A DNA stretch of 64,000 nt from Hyphomicrobiales bacterium (lineage in GTDB: Bacteria; Pseudomonadota; Alphaproteobacteria; Rhizobiales; Rhizobiaceae). The notes beneath the pieces are model-generated. The model did no database searches, was not told the DNA's origin, and saw only the letters and a list, made by a program, of their open reading frames with translations. Of the stretch, positions 1 through 10,300 are shown one piece after another. The DNA lies in contig UCKS01000007.1 of NCBI GenBank assembly GCA_900473045.1, positions 129,122 to 193,121 on the forward strand, in the 5' to 3' direction. The position numbers and the translations under genes are program-made. Position 1 is the first letter of the stretch; each line of letters begins with the position of its first letter.

Positions 1-867
1 CAGGAACTGGTCGGCGAAGTCGGCGCCCAGGCCGAGATCGTGGCCGCCGTACCGCGAGGCGACGCGCATGTCGACGAAGGTGGTTTCGGCCTCTTCGCGC
101 AGCCGGATCAGCACATCGAAACGCAAGCCGACGATCAGGGTGCGCCATTCGCCCTGCAGCAGGATATCGGAGGAGCGCCGGCCGGGCGGCATTTCGCCTG
201 TGACGACCTCGGGACGCTGCAGCGGGATCGGCACATCATCGGGGTCGCTATCCGCCGGGGCCGCATCCGAAGGCTTGACGGTCATGTCTTCAAGGTCGGC
301 CTCGGCATTTTCGACGCCTTCCTGCGCAACGATGGTGATGCCGTTCTGCTCCGCGACCGTCTTCACCCCCTGAAACACCCGGTCAAGCGCGCCTTCGTAA
401 CGGCGGCCTGTGAGGGCCGGATAGGCAAGGACCTGCGCCTCCCGGTCTGCCGGCGTGATCTCGGCCGATCGCTTGAGCCAGCCTTGCGGCGCATTGGGGG
501 GCTTGATCCACGGCGGCGGCGTCACCGGATCGGTGCTGACATCGTAGATCGCCGGCTTGGAGAAGTATTCACTGAGCGCAAAGCCGGCAGCCGCGATCGG
601 AACAGCCGCATAGACAAGCGCCACGAACGAAGCAATGCCGCCGACGGCTGCGACCTGCCAGAAGCGAATGAAACCGGCAATCGCAAGCACCACGGCAATC
701 ACCGCCAGGCCCCCCGACAACACCATCAGCGCGACGAAATTCGGCGTGACCAGCGGGCCGAACCGATGCGCCAGCAAGGCCCCGATAAAAAGACCGAAGG
801 CAAAGCGGGCGATCCGGCGCGCCCAGCGGGCGGCTACAGATGTGGGGCGCTCATACTTGATCATCAT
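1..867 (-). CDS. DUF1499 family membrane protein (C-terminus beyond window)
   Basis: Partial gene read from ATG at 867 and still open at base 1, 289 codons visible. After a short basic N-terminus (MMIKYERPTS) come about three hydrophobic segments near residues 18-35, 42-60 and 65-90, then a soluble domain with the features of DUF1499 (a PPNAPQGW-type loop, a YPALTGRRYEGALDRV-like stretch, and later RLREEAETTFVDMRV). Proteins of this family are uncharacterised and membrane-anchored; no reaction is known to me. A second ATG at 864 is equally possible as start. The gene is cut by the window edge, not visibly broken. Confidence 0.75.
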   Translation of the reverse strand, partial: MMIKYERPTSVAARWARRIARFAFGLFIGALLAHRFGPLVTPNFVALMVLSGGLAVIAVVLAIAGFIRFWQVAAVGGIASFVALVYAAVPIAAAGFALSEYFSKPAIYDVSTDPVTPPPWIKPPNAPQGWLKRSAEITPADREAQVLAYPALTGRRYEGALDRVFQGVKTVAEQNGITIVAQEGVENAEADLEDMTVKPSDAAPADSDPDDVPIPLQRPEVVTGEMPPGRRSSDILLQGEWRTLIVGLRFDVLIRLREEAETTFVDMRVASRYGGHDLGLGADFADQFL

Positions 868-1169
868 CTGGCAGAATCAATCCCTTGGCCTGACACGGCA
901 ACCACCTCTTCTGTTTAGAGCATGATGGCGAAAGCTGTGAAGTGGTTTTCGCCGGATCAGCGAGCGGGCGGATACGGCCGGGTAATGACGCGCAAATATC
1001 TACAATTTCTAACATGCCGCAAATTCGCCATTCTCCTTGATCATGTCTTAACGATGGGGATCAGCCGTGTTTTCCCGGTTCATGCGGCGTTGGACCGGTT
1101 TGCACACACATCGGAATTTCCAGGTGCGAAGGAAGACCCGTCTTCCGTCGGCTTGAAAGGAGAGTGAGC
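868..1169. other. intergenic region without a gene
   Basis: About 300 bases between the divergent DUF1499 gene and the next gene. Apart from the repeat fragment at 915-952 and a 6-bp stem (GGAAGA/TCTTCC) near 1130-1150, I see no gene. The open frame from 922 has no ribosome binding site and no protein-like composition. Confidence 0.5.
915..952. repeat. fragment of a rhizobial intergenic repeat
   Basis: The stretch beginning TTTAGAGCATGATGGCG and containing GTGAAGTGGTTTTCGCC resembles a short repeat I remember as common between genes in Rhizobiales, normally followed by an inverted GCATGATG copy that is missing here. The call rests on memory of the family, not on a second copy in this window. 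Confidence 0.35.
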
Positions 1170-1553
1170 ATGCTATCATCCGAAATGAATATGCCAGCCA
1201 CACAACCGGTGATGCCGGCGTCCGACGCCAGTTTGACCATGGAACTGCTCGAGCTCGAACTGTCGCTGGACGGTTTCACGACTGGCCCGGACGGTTTTGC
1301 CGCCCATGTCCGCGCAGCTGCTGCCGCCATCGACGGGGCGCTGCTGTTCGAGCTGCCTGCGTCCGGTCTGGTCGCCGATTGCGACCGCATCGCGGTGCTG
1401 CGTATTCCCAGGGACGGCAGCGCCATCATGGCGACGATCTTTGCCTGCCTGGAAACCGGCGGCAACACGATCCGCATCGAGACGCCCGACGAGACGACGG
1501 CGGACCTGAAGAATTTTGCCGAAGCCTTTGTGGATGTGTTGCAGCGTATCTGA
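1170..1553 (+). CDS. hypothetical protein, 127 aa
   Basis: I do not recognise this protein. ATG at 1170 is chosen because AAAGGAG lies 7 nt upstream; the alternative GTG at 1164 would sit almost on that site. The product is acidic, without a signal peptide or membrane segment. It alternates short predicted helices and strands (LELELSLDGF, AIDGALLFELP, DRIAVLRIP, FAEAFVDVLQ). Codon use matches the neighbours. The small lipoprotein gene follows 39 bases later on the same strand, so both could share a transcript. Confidence 0.6.
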   Translation: MLSSEMNMPATQPVMPASDASLTMELLELELSLDGFTTGPDGFAAHVRAAAAAIDGALLFELPASGLVADCDRIAVLRIPRDGSAIMATIFACLETGGNTIRIETPDETTADLKNFAEAFVDVLQRI

Positions 1554-1592
1554 TAGACAGATTGAAATCTGCAATCGTTTCAAGGTCTCAGC

Positions 1593-1844
1593 ATGTCTAT
1601 CCGGAAGATCCTGTCGTTTGTTGCCCTTGGCGCAATGCTGGGCGGTTGCACGACACTGACACCGCAAGAACGCCGCGCCGCTGACGAAAAAACCTGCCTG
1701 TCCTACGGTTTCCGCCGCGGCACCGATGCGCTTGCCACCTGCCTGCAACGCATCGACCTCGACCGCCGCGCCGAGTCGCGGTCGCTCAGATATAACAATG
1801 ACCCGATGCTCTGGGGCTGGAACCGGCCGGTCATCGTCCGGTAA
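1593..1844 (+). CDS. small lipoprotein, 83 aa
   Basis: A short secreted lipoprotein. The N-terminus MSIRK is followed by a hydrophobic stretch ending in a lipobox LGGC (Cys at about residue 19), so it should be lipidated and membrane-anchored. The mature part is Arg-rich with two further cysteines (KTCLSYGF, ATCLQRI), which could form a disulfide in the periplasm. Similar small lipoproteins are widespread in Rhizobiaceae and have no known function. A weak AAGG lies upstream of the ATG. Confidence 0.7.
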   Translation: MSIRKILSFVALGAMLGGCTTLTPQERRAADEKTCLSYGFRRGTDALATCLQRIDLDRRAESRSLRYNNDPMLWGWNRPVIVR

Positions 1845-1965
1845 CGGCAAAGCCCTTCTCTTCTCGCAAGAAAATTCCCGATTCTGCGCCAAATAGCGCA
1901 GGCTTTTGCTTTGGCAAAGGCGATTGCCGCCTATGATGAGCGCAACAATGATCGGGAGACTTTTC

Positions 1966-2808
1966 ATGAAAGCCGTGCTGAAGATACTCTGCGTCCTCTT
2001 CCTGTTTTCCTCAGCGTCGGCCCTTGCTGCCGAACGATGGCAGGAACTGCCTGACCCGGCGCCACTACCGAAGGCGGACAAAACCGGCACGGCACCGGTC
2101 AACGGCATCGCCATGTACTACGCCGTCTACGGTTCCGGCCCGCCGGTTCTCTTGATCCATGGCGGGCTTGGTTATGCCGACGTCTGGGGTGCGCAGGTAG
2201 CCGATCTTTCCAAGGATCATACCGTCATCGTCGCCGAAAGCCGTGGCCACGGACGCTCGACCCGCAATGCCGATCCCTATAGCTACGACCTGATGTCGTC
2301 TGATTATCTGGCGCTGCTCGATTACCTGAAGATCGACAGAACCGCGATTGTCGGCTGGAGCGACGGCGGCATTATCGGCCTCGACATCGCCATCCACCAT
2401 CCGGAGCGGCTCACCAGACTGTTTGCGCAGGCCGCCAACTCGAAGATCGACGGGGTGATCCCGACCGTGATGGAAAACAAGACCTTTGCCACGTACATCG
2501 AAAAGGCCGGGCAGGTTTACAAGACGATTTCGCCGACGCCGAATGAATATGACGCTTTCGTCACCCAGATCAGCAATATGTGGGCAAGCCAGCCGAACTG
2601 GAGCGACGACGACCTGAAAAAGATCACCACGCCGACCGCCATCGTTCTCGGCGATCACGACGAGGCGATCAGCCGCGACCATACCGATTACCTGGCAAAA
2701 ACCATTCCCGGCGCCGAACTGGTCATCCTGAAGAACGCGAGCCATTTCGCCATGCTGCAGGACCCGGAAGGGTACAACAAGGCGGTGCGGGATTTCATCG
2801 ACAAATAG
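1966..2808 (+). CDS. secreted alpha/beta hydrolase
   Basis: Serine hydrolase of the alpha/beta fold, 280 aa, substrate unknown. ATG 1966 is preferred over the upstream in-frame ATG at 1906 because it has GGGAGA just upstream and opens directly into a signal peptide (about residues 1-22, ending ASALAAERW). Family landmarks: oxyanion-hole LLIHGG, nucleophile elbow GWSDGG (Ser about 132), acid region VLGDHDEAI and catalytic His in NASHFAM. The mature enzyme is probably periplasmic. It converges on ppdK across a shared terminator. Confidence 0.85.
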   Translation: MKAVLKILCVLFLFSSASALAAERWQELPDPAPLPKADKTGTAPVNGIAMYYAVYGSGPPVLLIHGGLGYADVWGAQVADLSKDHTVIVAESRGHGRSTRNADPYSYDLMSSDYLALLDYLKIDRTAIVGWSDGGIIGLDIAIHHPERLTRLFAQAANSKIDGVIPTVMENKTFATYIEKAGQVYKTISPTPNEYDAFVTQISNMWASQPNWSDDDLKKITTPTAIVLGDHDEAISRDHTDYLAKTIPGAELVILKNASHFAMLQDPEGYNKAVRDFIDK

Positions 2809-2817
2809 AAAAACAAG

Positions 2818-2852
2818 TTTGCCCGGCAAAGAACGGCTATTTGCCGGGCAAA
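2818..2852. terminator. bidirectional hairpin terminator
   Basis: Perfect 13-bp inverted repeat, TTTGCCCGGCAAA / TTTGCCGGGCAAA, with a 9-nt loop, placed between the convergent hydrolase and ppdK genes. The A/T ends of the stem give short U-runs in both directions. Confidence 0.85.
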
Positions 2853-2861
2853 TGACCTCCC

Positions 2862-5528
2862 TCACCCCTTGCCGTTGATGGCCGCCTGGGCGGCTGCCAG
2901 CCTTGCGATCGGCACGCGGAAGGGGGAGCAGGAGACGTAATCGAGGCCGGTTTCCTCACAGAAACGGATCGAGGCTGGATCGCCGCCGTGTTCGCCACAA
3001 ATGCCGAGTTTCAGACCGTTCTTGGTGCGGCGGCCGCGTTCGGCGGCGATCTGGATGAGTTCGCCGACGCCATCGAAATCGAGCGAGACGAACGGGTCCT
3101 TCTCGACGATACCCTTCTGGATATAGGTGTTGAGGAACTGCGCCGCGTCATCACGCGAGATGCCGAAGGTGGTCTGCGTCAGGTCGTTGGTGCCGAAGGA
3201 GAAGAAGTCGGCGCTTTCGGCGATCACATGGGCGCGAAGGGCGGCGCGCGGCAGTTCGATCATCGTGCCGACCAGATATTCGATCTCGATGCCGGCCTCG
3301 CCAATGACTTCCTTTGCGACTGCATCGATACAGGCCTTGACGTAATCCAGCTCGGATTTCAGGCCGACCAGCGGCACCATGATTTCCGGCACGACAGGGG
3401 CGCCGGTTTCGCGGGCGGCCTCGACGGCGGCTTCAAAGATGGCGCGGGCCTGCATCTCGCAGATTTCCGGATAGGAAATCGCCAGCCGGCAGCCGCGATG
3501 GCCAAGCATCGGGTTGAACTCATGCAGGGCATCGACGCGCTGGCGCAGGTCCGACGGGTTTAAACCAAGTACCGCCGCAACATCGGCGATCTCCTCGTCG
3601 GTCTTCGGCAGGAATTCGTGCAACGGCGGATCAAGCAGGCGGATCGTCACCGGCAGACCGTGCATGATCGAGAACAGCTCGGTGAAGTCGGAGCGCTGCA
3701 TCGGCAAAAGCTTGGCGAGCGACACCCGCCGCCCGGCCTCGTCGGCGGCGAGGATCATCTCGCGCATGACATTGATGCGTTCGCCCTCGAAGAACATATG
3801 CTCGGTGCGGCAGAGGCCGATCCCCTCGGCACCGAAGGAGCGGGCAGCCCGCGCATCGGCCGGGGTTTCGGCGTTGGTACGCACCGTCATGCGGCGGCTG
3901 GCATCGGCCCAGGCCATGATCTTGCCGAAGTCGCCGGAAAGTTCGGGTTGGATCATCGGGATTTCACCCTTCAGCACCTGGCCGGACGAACCGTCAATGG
4001 TGATGACGTCGCCCTTTTTCAGCGTCATGCCGGCGGCGATCAACAGTTCGTTGCGGGCATCGACACGCAGATTGCCGGCACCGGAGACGCAAGGGATGCC
4101 CATGCCGCGCGCAACCACAGCCGCATGACTGGTCATGCCGCCGCGGCAGGTCAGAATGCCTTCGGCCGCGTGCATGCCGTGAATGTCCTCGGGGCTGGTC
4201 TCGACGCGCACCAGAATGACCTTGCGGCCTTCCTTGTTGGCCAGAACGGCCTCTTCGGAAGTGAAGACGATCTCGCCGGTGGCAGCGCCCGGCGACGCTG
4301 GCAAGCCGGAGCCGATGATGTCGCGGCGCGCGCGCGGGTCGATGGTCGGGTGCAGCAGCTGATCGAGCGAGGCCGGATCGATGCGGGCAACGGCCTGGTC
4401 CCTGGTGATCGTGCGGGCTTCGGCCATATCGACGGCGATCCTGAGTGCCGCCTTGGCGGTGCGCTTGCCGGAGCGTGTCTGCAGCATCCAGAGTTTGCCG
4501 CGCTCGATGGTGAATTCGAGATCCTGCATGTCGTGGTAATGGCCTTCCAGCCGGGTACAGATCGCCTGGAATTCCTCAAACGCTTCCGGCATCAGCTTTT
4601 CCAGCGATGGCTTGTCGGAACCCGACGCGATGCGGGCGGCCTCGGTGATATTCTGCGGCGTGCGGATACCGGCAACGACGTCCTCACCCTGCGCATTGAC
4701 GAGGAACTCGCCGTAAAGCTCGTTCTCGCCGGTCGAGGGATTGCGGGTGAAGGCAACGCCGGTGGCGGACGTATTGCCGAGATTGCCGAACACCATGGCT
4801 TGCACATTGACGGCAGTGCCCCAGGCGGCGGGGATATTGTGCAGCTGGCGATAGGTGATGGCGCGCGGGTTCATCCAGCTGGAAAAGACGGCGCCGATCG
4901 CGCCCCAGAGTTGCACTTCCGGATCCTGCGGAAAAGCCTCGCCGAGTTCCTCCTCGATCACCCGCTTGTAGAGGGCGATGATGTGCTGCCATTCGACAGC
5001 CGAAATCTCGGTATCCTGCTCATGGCCAAGACGGCCCTTTTCGTCTTCAAGGATTTCCTCGAAGACCTCGTGATCAAGCCCCATGACGACATCGGCATAC
5101 ATCTGGATGAAACGGCGGTAGCTGTCCCAGGCAAACCGGGCGTCGCCGGCATCATGGCCAAGCGCCTGCACGGTTGCGTCATTGAGACCGAGGTTGAGCA
5201 CCGTATCCATCATGCCCGGCATCGAGGCGCGGGCGCCGGAACGCACCGACAGCAGCAACGGACGCTCGGTATCGCCGAACACACGGCCGGTGATCGCCTG
5301 CATCTTGTCGATACCGGCGGAGACCTGCACCTTCAGTTCATCGGGAATGCTGCGGCCATCGGCATAATATTTGCCGCAGGCTTCGGTGATGATCGTCAGG
5401 CCGGGCGGCACCGGCAGGCCGAGATTGCACATCTCTCCCAGATTGGCACCCTTGCCGCCCAGGAGATCACGATCGCCCGCATTTCCCTCGGCCTCTCCCC
5501 CGCCGAAGGTATAAACCCACTTTGTCAT
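2862..5528 (-). CDS. ppdK: pyruvate, phosphate dikinase
   Basis: Interconverts pyruvate + ATP + Pi with phosphoenolpyruvate + AMP + PPi in the cytosol, linking glycolysis and gluconeogenesis. Length 888 aa is typical. The N-terminal ATP-grasp region starts TKWVYTFGGG and has GGKGANLGEMCNLGLPVP. The swivelling domain carries the phospho-histidine in CRGGMTSHAAVVARG. The C-terminal PEP/pyruvate TIM barrel has GLCRTEHMFF and SFGTNDLTQTTFG, and ends near the catalytic Cys region (LGICGEHGGDP). The gene stands alone and ends at the shared terminator with the hydrolase. Confidence 0.97.
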   Translation of the reverse strand: MTKWVYTFGGGEAEGNAGDRDLLGGKGANLGEMCNLGLPVPPGLTIITEACGKYYADGRSIPDELKVQVSAGIDKMQAITGRVFGDTERPLLLSVRSGARASMPGMMDTVLNLGLNDATVQALGHDAGDARFAWDSYRRFIQMYADVVMGLDHEVFEEILEDEKGRLGHEQDTEISAVEWQHIIALYKRVIEEELGEAFPQDPEVQLWGAIGAVFSSWMNPRAITYRQLHNIPAAWGTAVNVQAMVFGNLGNTSATGVAFTRNPSTGENELYGEFLVNAQGEDVVAGIRTPQNITEAARIASGSDKPSLEKLMPEAFEEFQAICTRLEGHYHDMQDLEFTIERGKLWMLQTRSGKRTAKAALRIAVDMAEARTITRDQAVARIDPASLDQLLHPTIDPRARRDIIGSGLPASPGAATGEIVFTSEEAVLANKEGRKVILVRVETSPEDIHGMHAAEGILTCRGGMTSHAAVVARGMGIPCVSGAGNLRVDARNELLIAAGMTLKKGDVITIDGSSGQVLKGEIPMIQPELSGDFGKIMAWADASRRMTVRTNAETPADARAARSFGAEGIGLCRTEHMFFEGERINVMREMILAADEAGRRVSLAKLLPMQRSDFTELFSIMHGLPVTIRLLDPPLHEFLPKTDEEIADVAAVLGLNPSDLRQRVDALHEFNPMLGHRGCRLAISYPEICEMQARAIFEAAVEAARETGAPVVPEIMVPLVGLKSELDYVKACIDAVAKEVIGEAGIEIEYLVGTMIELPRAALRAHVIAESADFFSFGTNDLTQTTFGISRDDAAQFLNTYIQKGIVEKDPFVSLDFDGVGELIQIAAERGRRTKNGLKLGICGEHGGDPASIRFCEETGLDYVSCSPFRVPIARLAAAQAAINGKG

Positions 5529-5603
5529 GCCATTTCTCCACCCATTCGGCTCCCACCGCAGGCTACAGTATCCTTTTTGGCTTTAAAATGCATCGGTGGC
5601 GGA

Positions 5604-5626
5604 ATTTTGCTGCATCGCAGCAAAAT
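5604..5626. terminator. perfect hairpin downstream of the GGDEF gene
   Basis: ATTTTGCTGC / GCAGCAAAAT, a 10-bp perfect stem with a 3-nt loop, lies 37 bases past the end of the GGDEF gene and 76 bases before ppdK. There is no clear U-run after it, so it may be a terminator for the cyclase or a regulatory palindrome in the ppdK leader. Confidence 0.5.
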
Positions 5627-5662
5627 CACGATAAAATCTGTCACAAAACAGAAAAACAGCGC

Positions 5663-7285
5663 TCAAGCAGCCGTGTGGCTGCGGCGCCAGGTGCTTTTTC
5701 CCGAGGCTTTCGCCTGATACAGCGCCGTATCGGCGGCGCTCATCAGCTCGTCGGGATCCAACCCATTTTCCGGGGCTACGGCGATGCCGATGCTGACGCT
5801 GATACCGATCTGGCGGTCGGCGATGCCGAAGGGCTTGCCAAGCGCCAGAATACACCGGTCGGCGATGTCGGCCACGTTTGTAGCGGACGCGTGCTGGAGA
5901 ATGGCGAATTCATCGCCGCCGAGCCGCGCGACCAGATCGCCATTGCGCAGAACGGATTTCAGCCGTTCGGCGACCTGCTGCAACAGCATGTCGCCGGCCG
6001 CATGGCCAAAGGTATCGTTGACCGGCTTGAAGCCATCAAGATCGAGGTAGTGCACAGCCAGTTCCAGCCCGTCACGCGCCGCCCTTTCCAGCGCGGTTTC
6101 GAGCTTCTGGCGAAACTGCATCCGGTTGGGCAGGCCGGTCAGCGGATCATGATGGGCAAGATGCGTAGCATGCGCCTCGGCGCGGATACGATCGCTGACA
6201 TCGGCGATCGTCAACAACAGCCGCCGTGACGGCCCCTCGTTGATGATACGCACGTAGATCAGCACATGATGTTCGCTACCGTCTGCCGCCTTCTGATGCC
6301 AGACGGTGCGGGCTTCGCAATCTCCCTCAAGCCCACGCAGCATGGCGCCGAGCCGCTCGCCTTCGCCGCCGGCATGAAAGTCGGTAACGCTCTTTTGCAG
6401 CATCGCCTCGACAGGGAAACCGTAGAGCCTGACCGCCGCACTGTTGACCGCGAGGATATCGAGCGTTGCGGCATCGCAGACCATCATCGGCATCGGATTG
6501 GCATCGAACAGCAGCCGGAACGATTCCTCGCGGCGCTTGAGATCGGTGATATCGATGCGCATACCAATGGCGCCGCCATCCGGCGTGCGGCGATCGTCGT
6601 GGCGCACCCAGCGCCCGTCCCGCAGCATCTGCTCTTCCTGCGAGACCGGGAGCCTGTGCTTCTTCATCCGCTCCTCGATCCAGTGTTCCGGATCCGTGAC
6701 CAGTTCGGGCATGTCTCCACTGGCCAGACTGATTTCGAGAATCTCACGGAAAGGCATGCCAGGGCTCAGGTGACCGGCGATTTCCGGATAGAGCGCTGCG
6801 TATTTCTCGTTCCACAGAATGTAGCGGTCCTCTGCATCAAAAACGCAAGCCGCCTGCGGCAGCATGTCGATGAAGAAACCGAGGCGCCGGTGTGCAGCTC
6901 TCGCTTCCAGCAGCGCCTCATCATTCTGCCGCTCAAGCTCAAGCCGCATCGATTCCATAGACCGCTCGTCGATGAGATCGCGGATGACGGCACCCGTCAA
7001 AGCATCGCTGAACCGCACGACGGAAAGCTCGACGGGGATGACACTGCCATCGCCGCGCAAAAGCAGCGTTTCACGGCGGAAGGATTTGGCGGACACGTTG
7101 GAAACGGCATGCCATTCCGGCAAAAGGCGAGACACGGGCGTGCGCGCAAGATCAGCGCCTGCACCCGACATGGCGCTCAACGCCTCATTGGCAAAGACGA
7201 TGATGCCGCCTGCATTCACGCACAGAGACGCCACGGGAACCGCCCCCAGCAGCAGCAACGCATCTGCGCCCGTGAAATCCGTCAA
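5663..7285 (-). CDS. PAS-domain diguanylate cyclase
   Basis: Predicted cytosolic sensor that makes cyclic di-GMP from two GTP. The 540 aa hold an N-terminal PAS-like region (about 10-110), a second PAS with DMLPQAACVFDAEDRY (about 130-250), a third with LLFDANPMPMMVCDAAT (about 255-370), and a C-terminal GGDEF domain (about 375-535) with HHDPLTGLPNR and an intact RLGGDEFAIL active site. I see no EAL domain and no membrane segment. The signal sensed is unknown. It lies between smc and ppdK, each of which looks separately transcribed. Confidence 0.9.
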   Translation of the reverse strand: MTDFTGADALLLLGAVPVASLCVNAGGIIVFANEALSAMSGAGADLARTPVSRLLPEWHAVSNVSAKSFRRETLLLRGDGSVIPVELSVVRFSDALTGAVIRDLIDERSMESMRLELERQNDEALLEARAAHRRLGFFIDMLPQAACVFDAEDRYILWNEKYAALYPEIAGHLSPGMPFREILEISLASGDMPELVTDPEHWIEERMKKHRLPVSQEEQMLRDGRWVRHDDRRTPDGGAIGMRIDITDLKRREESFRLLFDANPMPMMVCDAATLDILAVNSAAVRLYGFPVEAMLQKSVTDFHAGGEGERLGAMLRGLEGDCEARTVWHQKAADGSEHHVLIYVRIINEGPSRRLLLTIADVSDRIRAEAHATHLAHHDPLTGLPNRMQFRQKLETALERAARDGLELAVHYLDLDGFKPVNDTFGHAAGDMLLQQVAERLKSVLRNGDLVARLGGDEFAILQHASATNVADIADRCILALGKPFGIADRQIGISVSIGIAVAPENGLDPDELMSAADTALYQAKASGKSTWRRSHTAA

Positions 7286-7377
7286 GCTTCATACCCTCCG
7301 GCGACCCGAGGTCGCCTTTTACAAGGCCGCCGGCGAAAGTGTGCGCCCAGATATGAAAGATTTTCTTACTGAATTTT

Positions 7378-10300
7378 TTAGACAGCCTCGCGCAGCTGTT
7401 CTGCCGTCTGCAGATCCACGGAGACCAGTTGGGAGACGCCCTGCTCGGCCATGGTGACGCCGAACAGGCGGTTCATGCGGGCCATGGTAATCGGATTGTG
7501 GGTGATGATGACGAAGCGGGTCTCGGTCGAGGCGGCCATCTCGTCCATCAGGTTGCAGTAACGCTCGACATTGTGGTCGTCGAGTGGGGCATCGACCTCG
7601 TCGAGCACGCAGATCGGCGCCGGATTGGTGAGAAACACTGCGAAGATCAGCGCCATCGCCGTCAGCGCCTGCTCGCCGCCTGACAAAAGCGTCATCGTCT
7701 GCGGCTTCTTGCCGGGCGGCCGGGCGAGGATTTCAAGACCGGCATCCAGCGGGTCGTCGCTTTCGATCAGCTGCAGCTCCGCCGTGCCGCCGCCGAACAG
7801 GTGGGTGAACAGCCGCTGGAACTGGACGTTGACGATGTCGAATGCAGCCAAGAGCCGTTCGCGGCCTTCGCGGTTGAGGTTCTGGATCGCCGAGCGCAGT
7901 TTGCGGATCGCATCGATGATGTCCTCGCGCTCCTTCAGCATCGCATCGAGCTTGTCGGAAAGCTCCTTCTGCTCTTCCTCGGCGCGCAGGTTGACCGCAC
8001 CCAGCCGCTCGCGCTCGATCTTCAGACGGTCGAGTTCGCGCTCGATCTGGCGGACATCCGGCAGCTCGGCATCGACGGCAAGGCCGGTGAGCCGCATCAC
8101 CTCATGCGGGGCGCAATTCAGCACTTCGCGGATACGCGCCTCACCCTCAAGGCGCTTTTCCCGGGCGGAAACAAGCCGTTCCTCGGCCCGCCCGCGCTTT
8201 TCCCGCGTCTCTGCCAGTTCCGACAAGGCGGTGACGGCGATGCGGTCGGCATCGCGCTGGCGGGTTTCGGCGACGGTCAGGACATCGGCCGCCTGGCGGC
8301 GCGCCTCTTCGGCCTTCGACAGTTCGTTCATCAGCGCCCGGCGCTTCTCGTCGAATTCATCGGGGGCTTCGAGCAGCTCTTCCGCTTCCTCGCGCGCCTC
8401 GCTTTCGCGCTCGCGCAGGGTCTCGATATGTTCCTGCGCGCTTGCTGCGCGTGTGTTCCAGGTCTGCCGTTCCGCCGCGATGGCGCGGATGCGGCGTTCG
8501 CGGGCTTCATTTTCGCGGGCAAGGCCATCGTTGATGGCGCGGGCTTCGGCGACCAGCGCCCGGTCGGTGGCGACCGTGGTCATCTGGCTGTTGAGTTTTT
8601 GCTCCAGTCCGGCCACGTCGGGAGCGTCCTCCAGCGCCTCGCGGTCGGCTTCCATCTGCTCACTGATCTCTTCCACCTGCAGCGCAAGCTGGCTCGAGGT
8701 TTCGGCCAGAACCGCGCGGCGGCGGACGAGATCGCCGGACGCGCGCTCGGCGGCGGCCAGCGCATCGCGGGCTTCGGCGAGCTTGCGCACCACCATGCGC
8801 TGGGTTTCGCGCGACAGGCGCAAGCGCTCGTCTTCGGCGCGGATACCGGCGGCGGCGGCGGCAAGCTCGGCTTCACGTTCTGCCAGCTGATCGCGGGCGT
8901 CGGTGAGTTCGCCTTCGAGTTCGGCAAGCCTATTCTTCTGCGCCAGACGCAACGCCGCCGCACTTGGCGCATCAGCGCCGGTGACATGGCCGTCCCAGCG
9001 CCAGACGGCACCGTCGCGCGTCACCAGCCGCTGTCCGGTTTTCAGCAGCGGCAGCAGGCGCTCCGCCGTGGCGTCATTTTCAACAATACCGATCTGACGC
9101 AGGCCGCGATCCAGCGTTTGTGGCGCCCGCACGTGCTCAGTCAACGATACCGCGCCATCCGGCAGTTGCGGATCATCCGAGGCATCGCCCGGCACGCGCC
9201 AATGGGCGGGCGCACCGGGGTCCAGCGGTGATTCCAGATCTTCTCCGAGCGCGGCGCCCAACGCGGTCTCGAAACCGCGATCGACCTTCATGTCATCGAC
9301 AACCGGCGGCGCTGCCCCCTGCACGGCCGATGCGTCCAGCATGCGCCGGATGGTGCGGGCTTCGGTCTCGATGCCGTTTGCCCGCGCGCGGGCAGCATCG
9401 ACGGGCGGGCGGGCAGCGACTTCGATTTGCCGGGCCGCAGCCAGCGCCTCTTCGATATCGGCAACCGCATGTTCCGCCTGCTCAAGGGCGGATTCGGCAG
9501 CCTCGACCTCCTCCTGCTTTTCGGCTGGATCGGGCAGTGTTGAAATCTGCCGGTCGAGTTCGTCGAGGTCGCGGCTCTGGTCGGCCAGCTGGCGGGCAAG
9601 GCGCGCCTGCCGTTCACTAAGATCACGAATGGTCTTTTCGAGCTGGTTGCGCGATGCCTGGGCCTCGGCCTTTTCAGCGGTCAGCAGACCGAGTTGATTT
9701 TCGCTTGTCGACAGTTTTTCGCTGGCATCGTCAAGCCGCTCACGCGCCTCCTCGGCACGCTCGCCGGCTTCGGCCAGCATATCGGCAAGCTCTGCCTCTT
9801 CCTCGTCCAGACGGGCGAGAATACCGGCATTGTCGGCGACCATCCGCTCCTCGCGGACGATATCCTCGCGCAACTGCGACAGGCGGCGCTGCAATTCATC
9901 GCGGCGGCGCAGGATGCGGCCGGCGTCTTCCTCCAGCTGCGACTTGGCGATCTGCAGTCGCTGCAGGGCTGCGGCCGCCCGCGCCTCGGCTTCGCGCAGT
10001 TCCGGCAGTTTCAGGCTGGCAACGGCCTGCGCCTTCGCCGCCTCCATCTGGGCTTGCGCCTTTTCCGCCACCAGCGATGTCGCCTGGTTCAGCTGGCTGT
10101 CGGCTTCACCCTCGGCTTCCTTGGCCTGCACCCAGCGGATATGCAGCAGCATCGCCTCGTGGCGGCGGATATCGGACGACAGCATCTTGAAGCGATTAGC
10201 CTGGCGCGACTGGCGTTTCAGGCTTTCGATCTGGCTTTCCAGCTGCGAGGTGACATCCTCCAGCCGCTCGAGATTGGTCTCGGCACCCTTCAGCCGCAGT

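Noticed and set aside
3618-5717. 699-codon open frame on the plus strand over ppdK
   Set aside because: Antisense to a complete, well-conserved ppdK; composition (His/Asp/Gly/Arg mix, no motifs) is what high-GC antisense frames give.
7801-9231. Long plus-strand frame over smc
   Set aside because: Mirror of the codon bias in the SMC coiled coil; no ribosome site or known domain.
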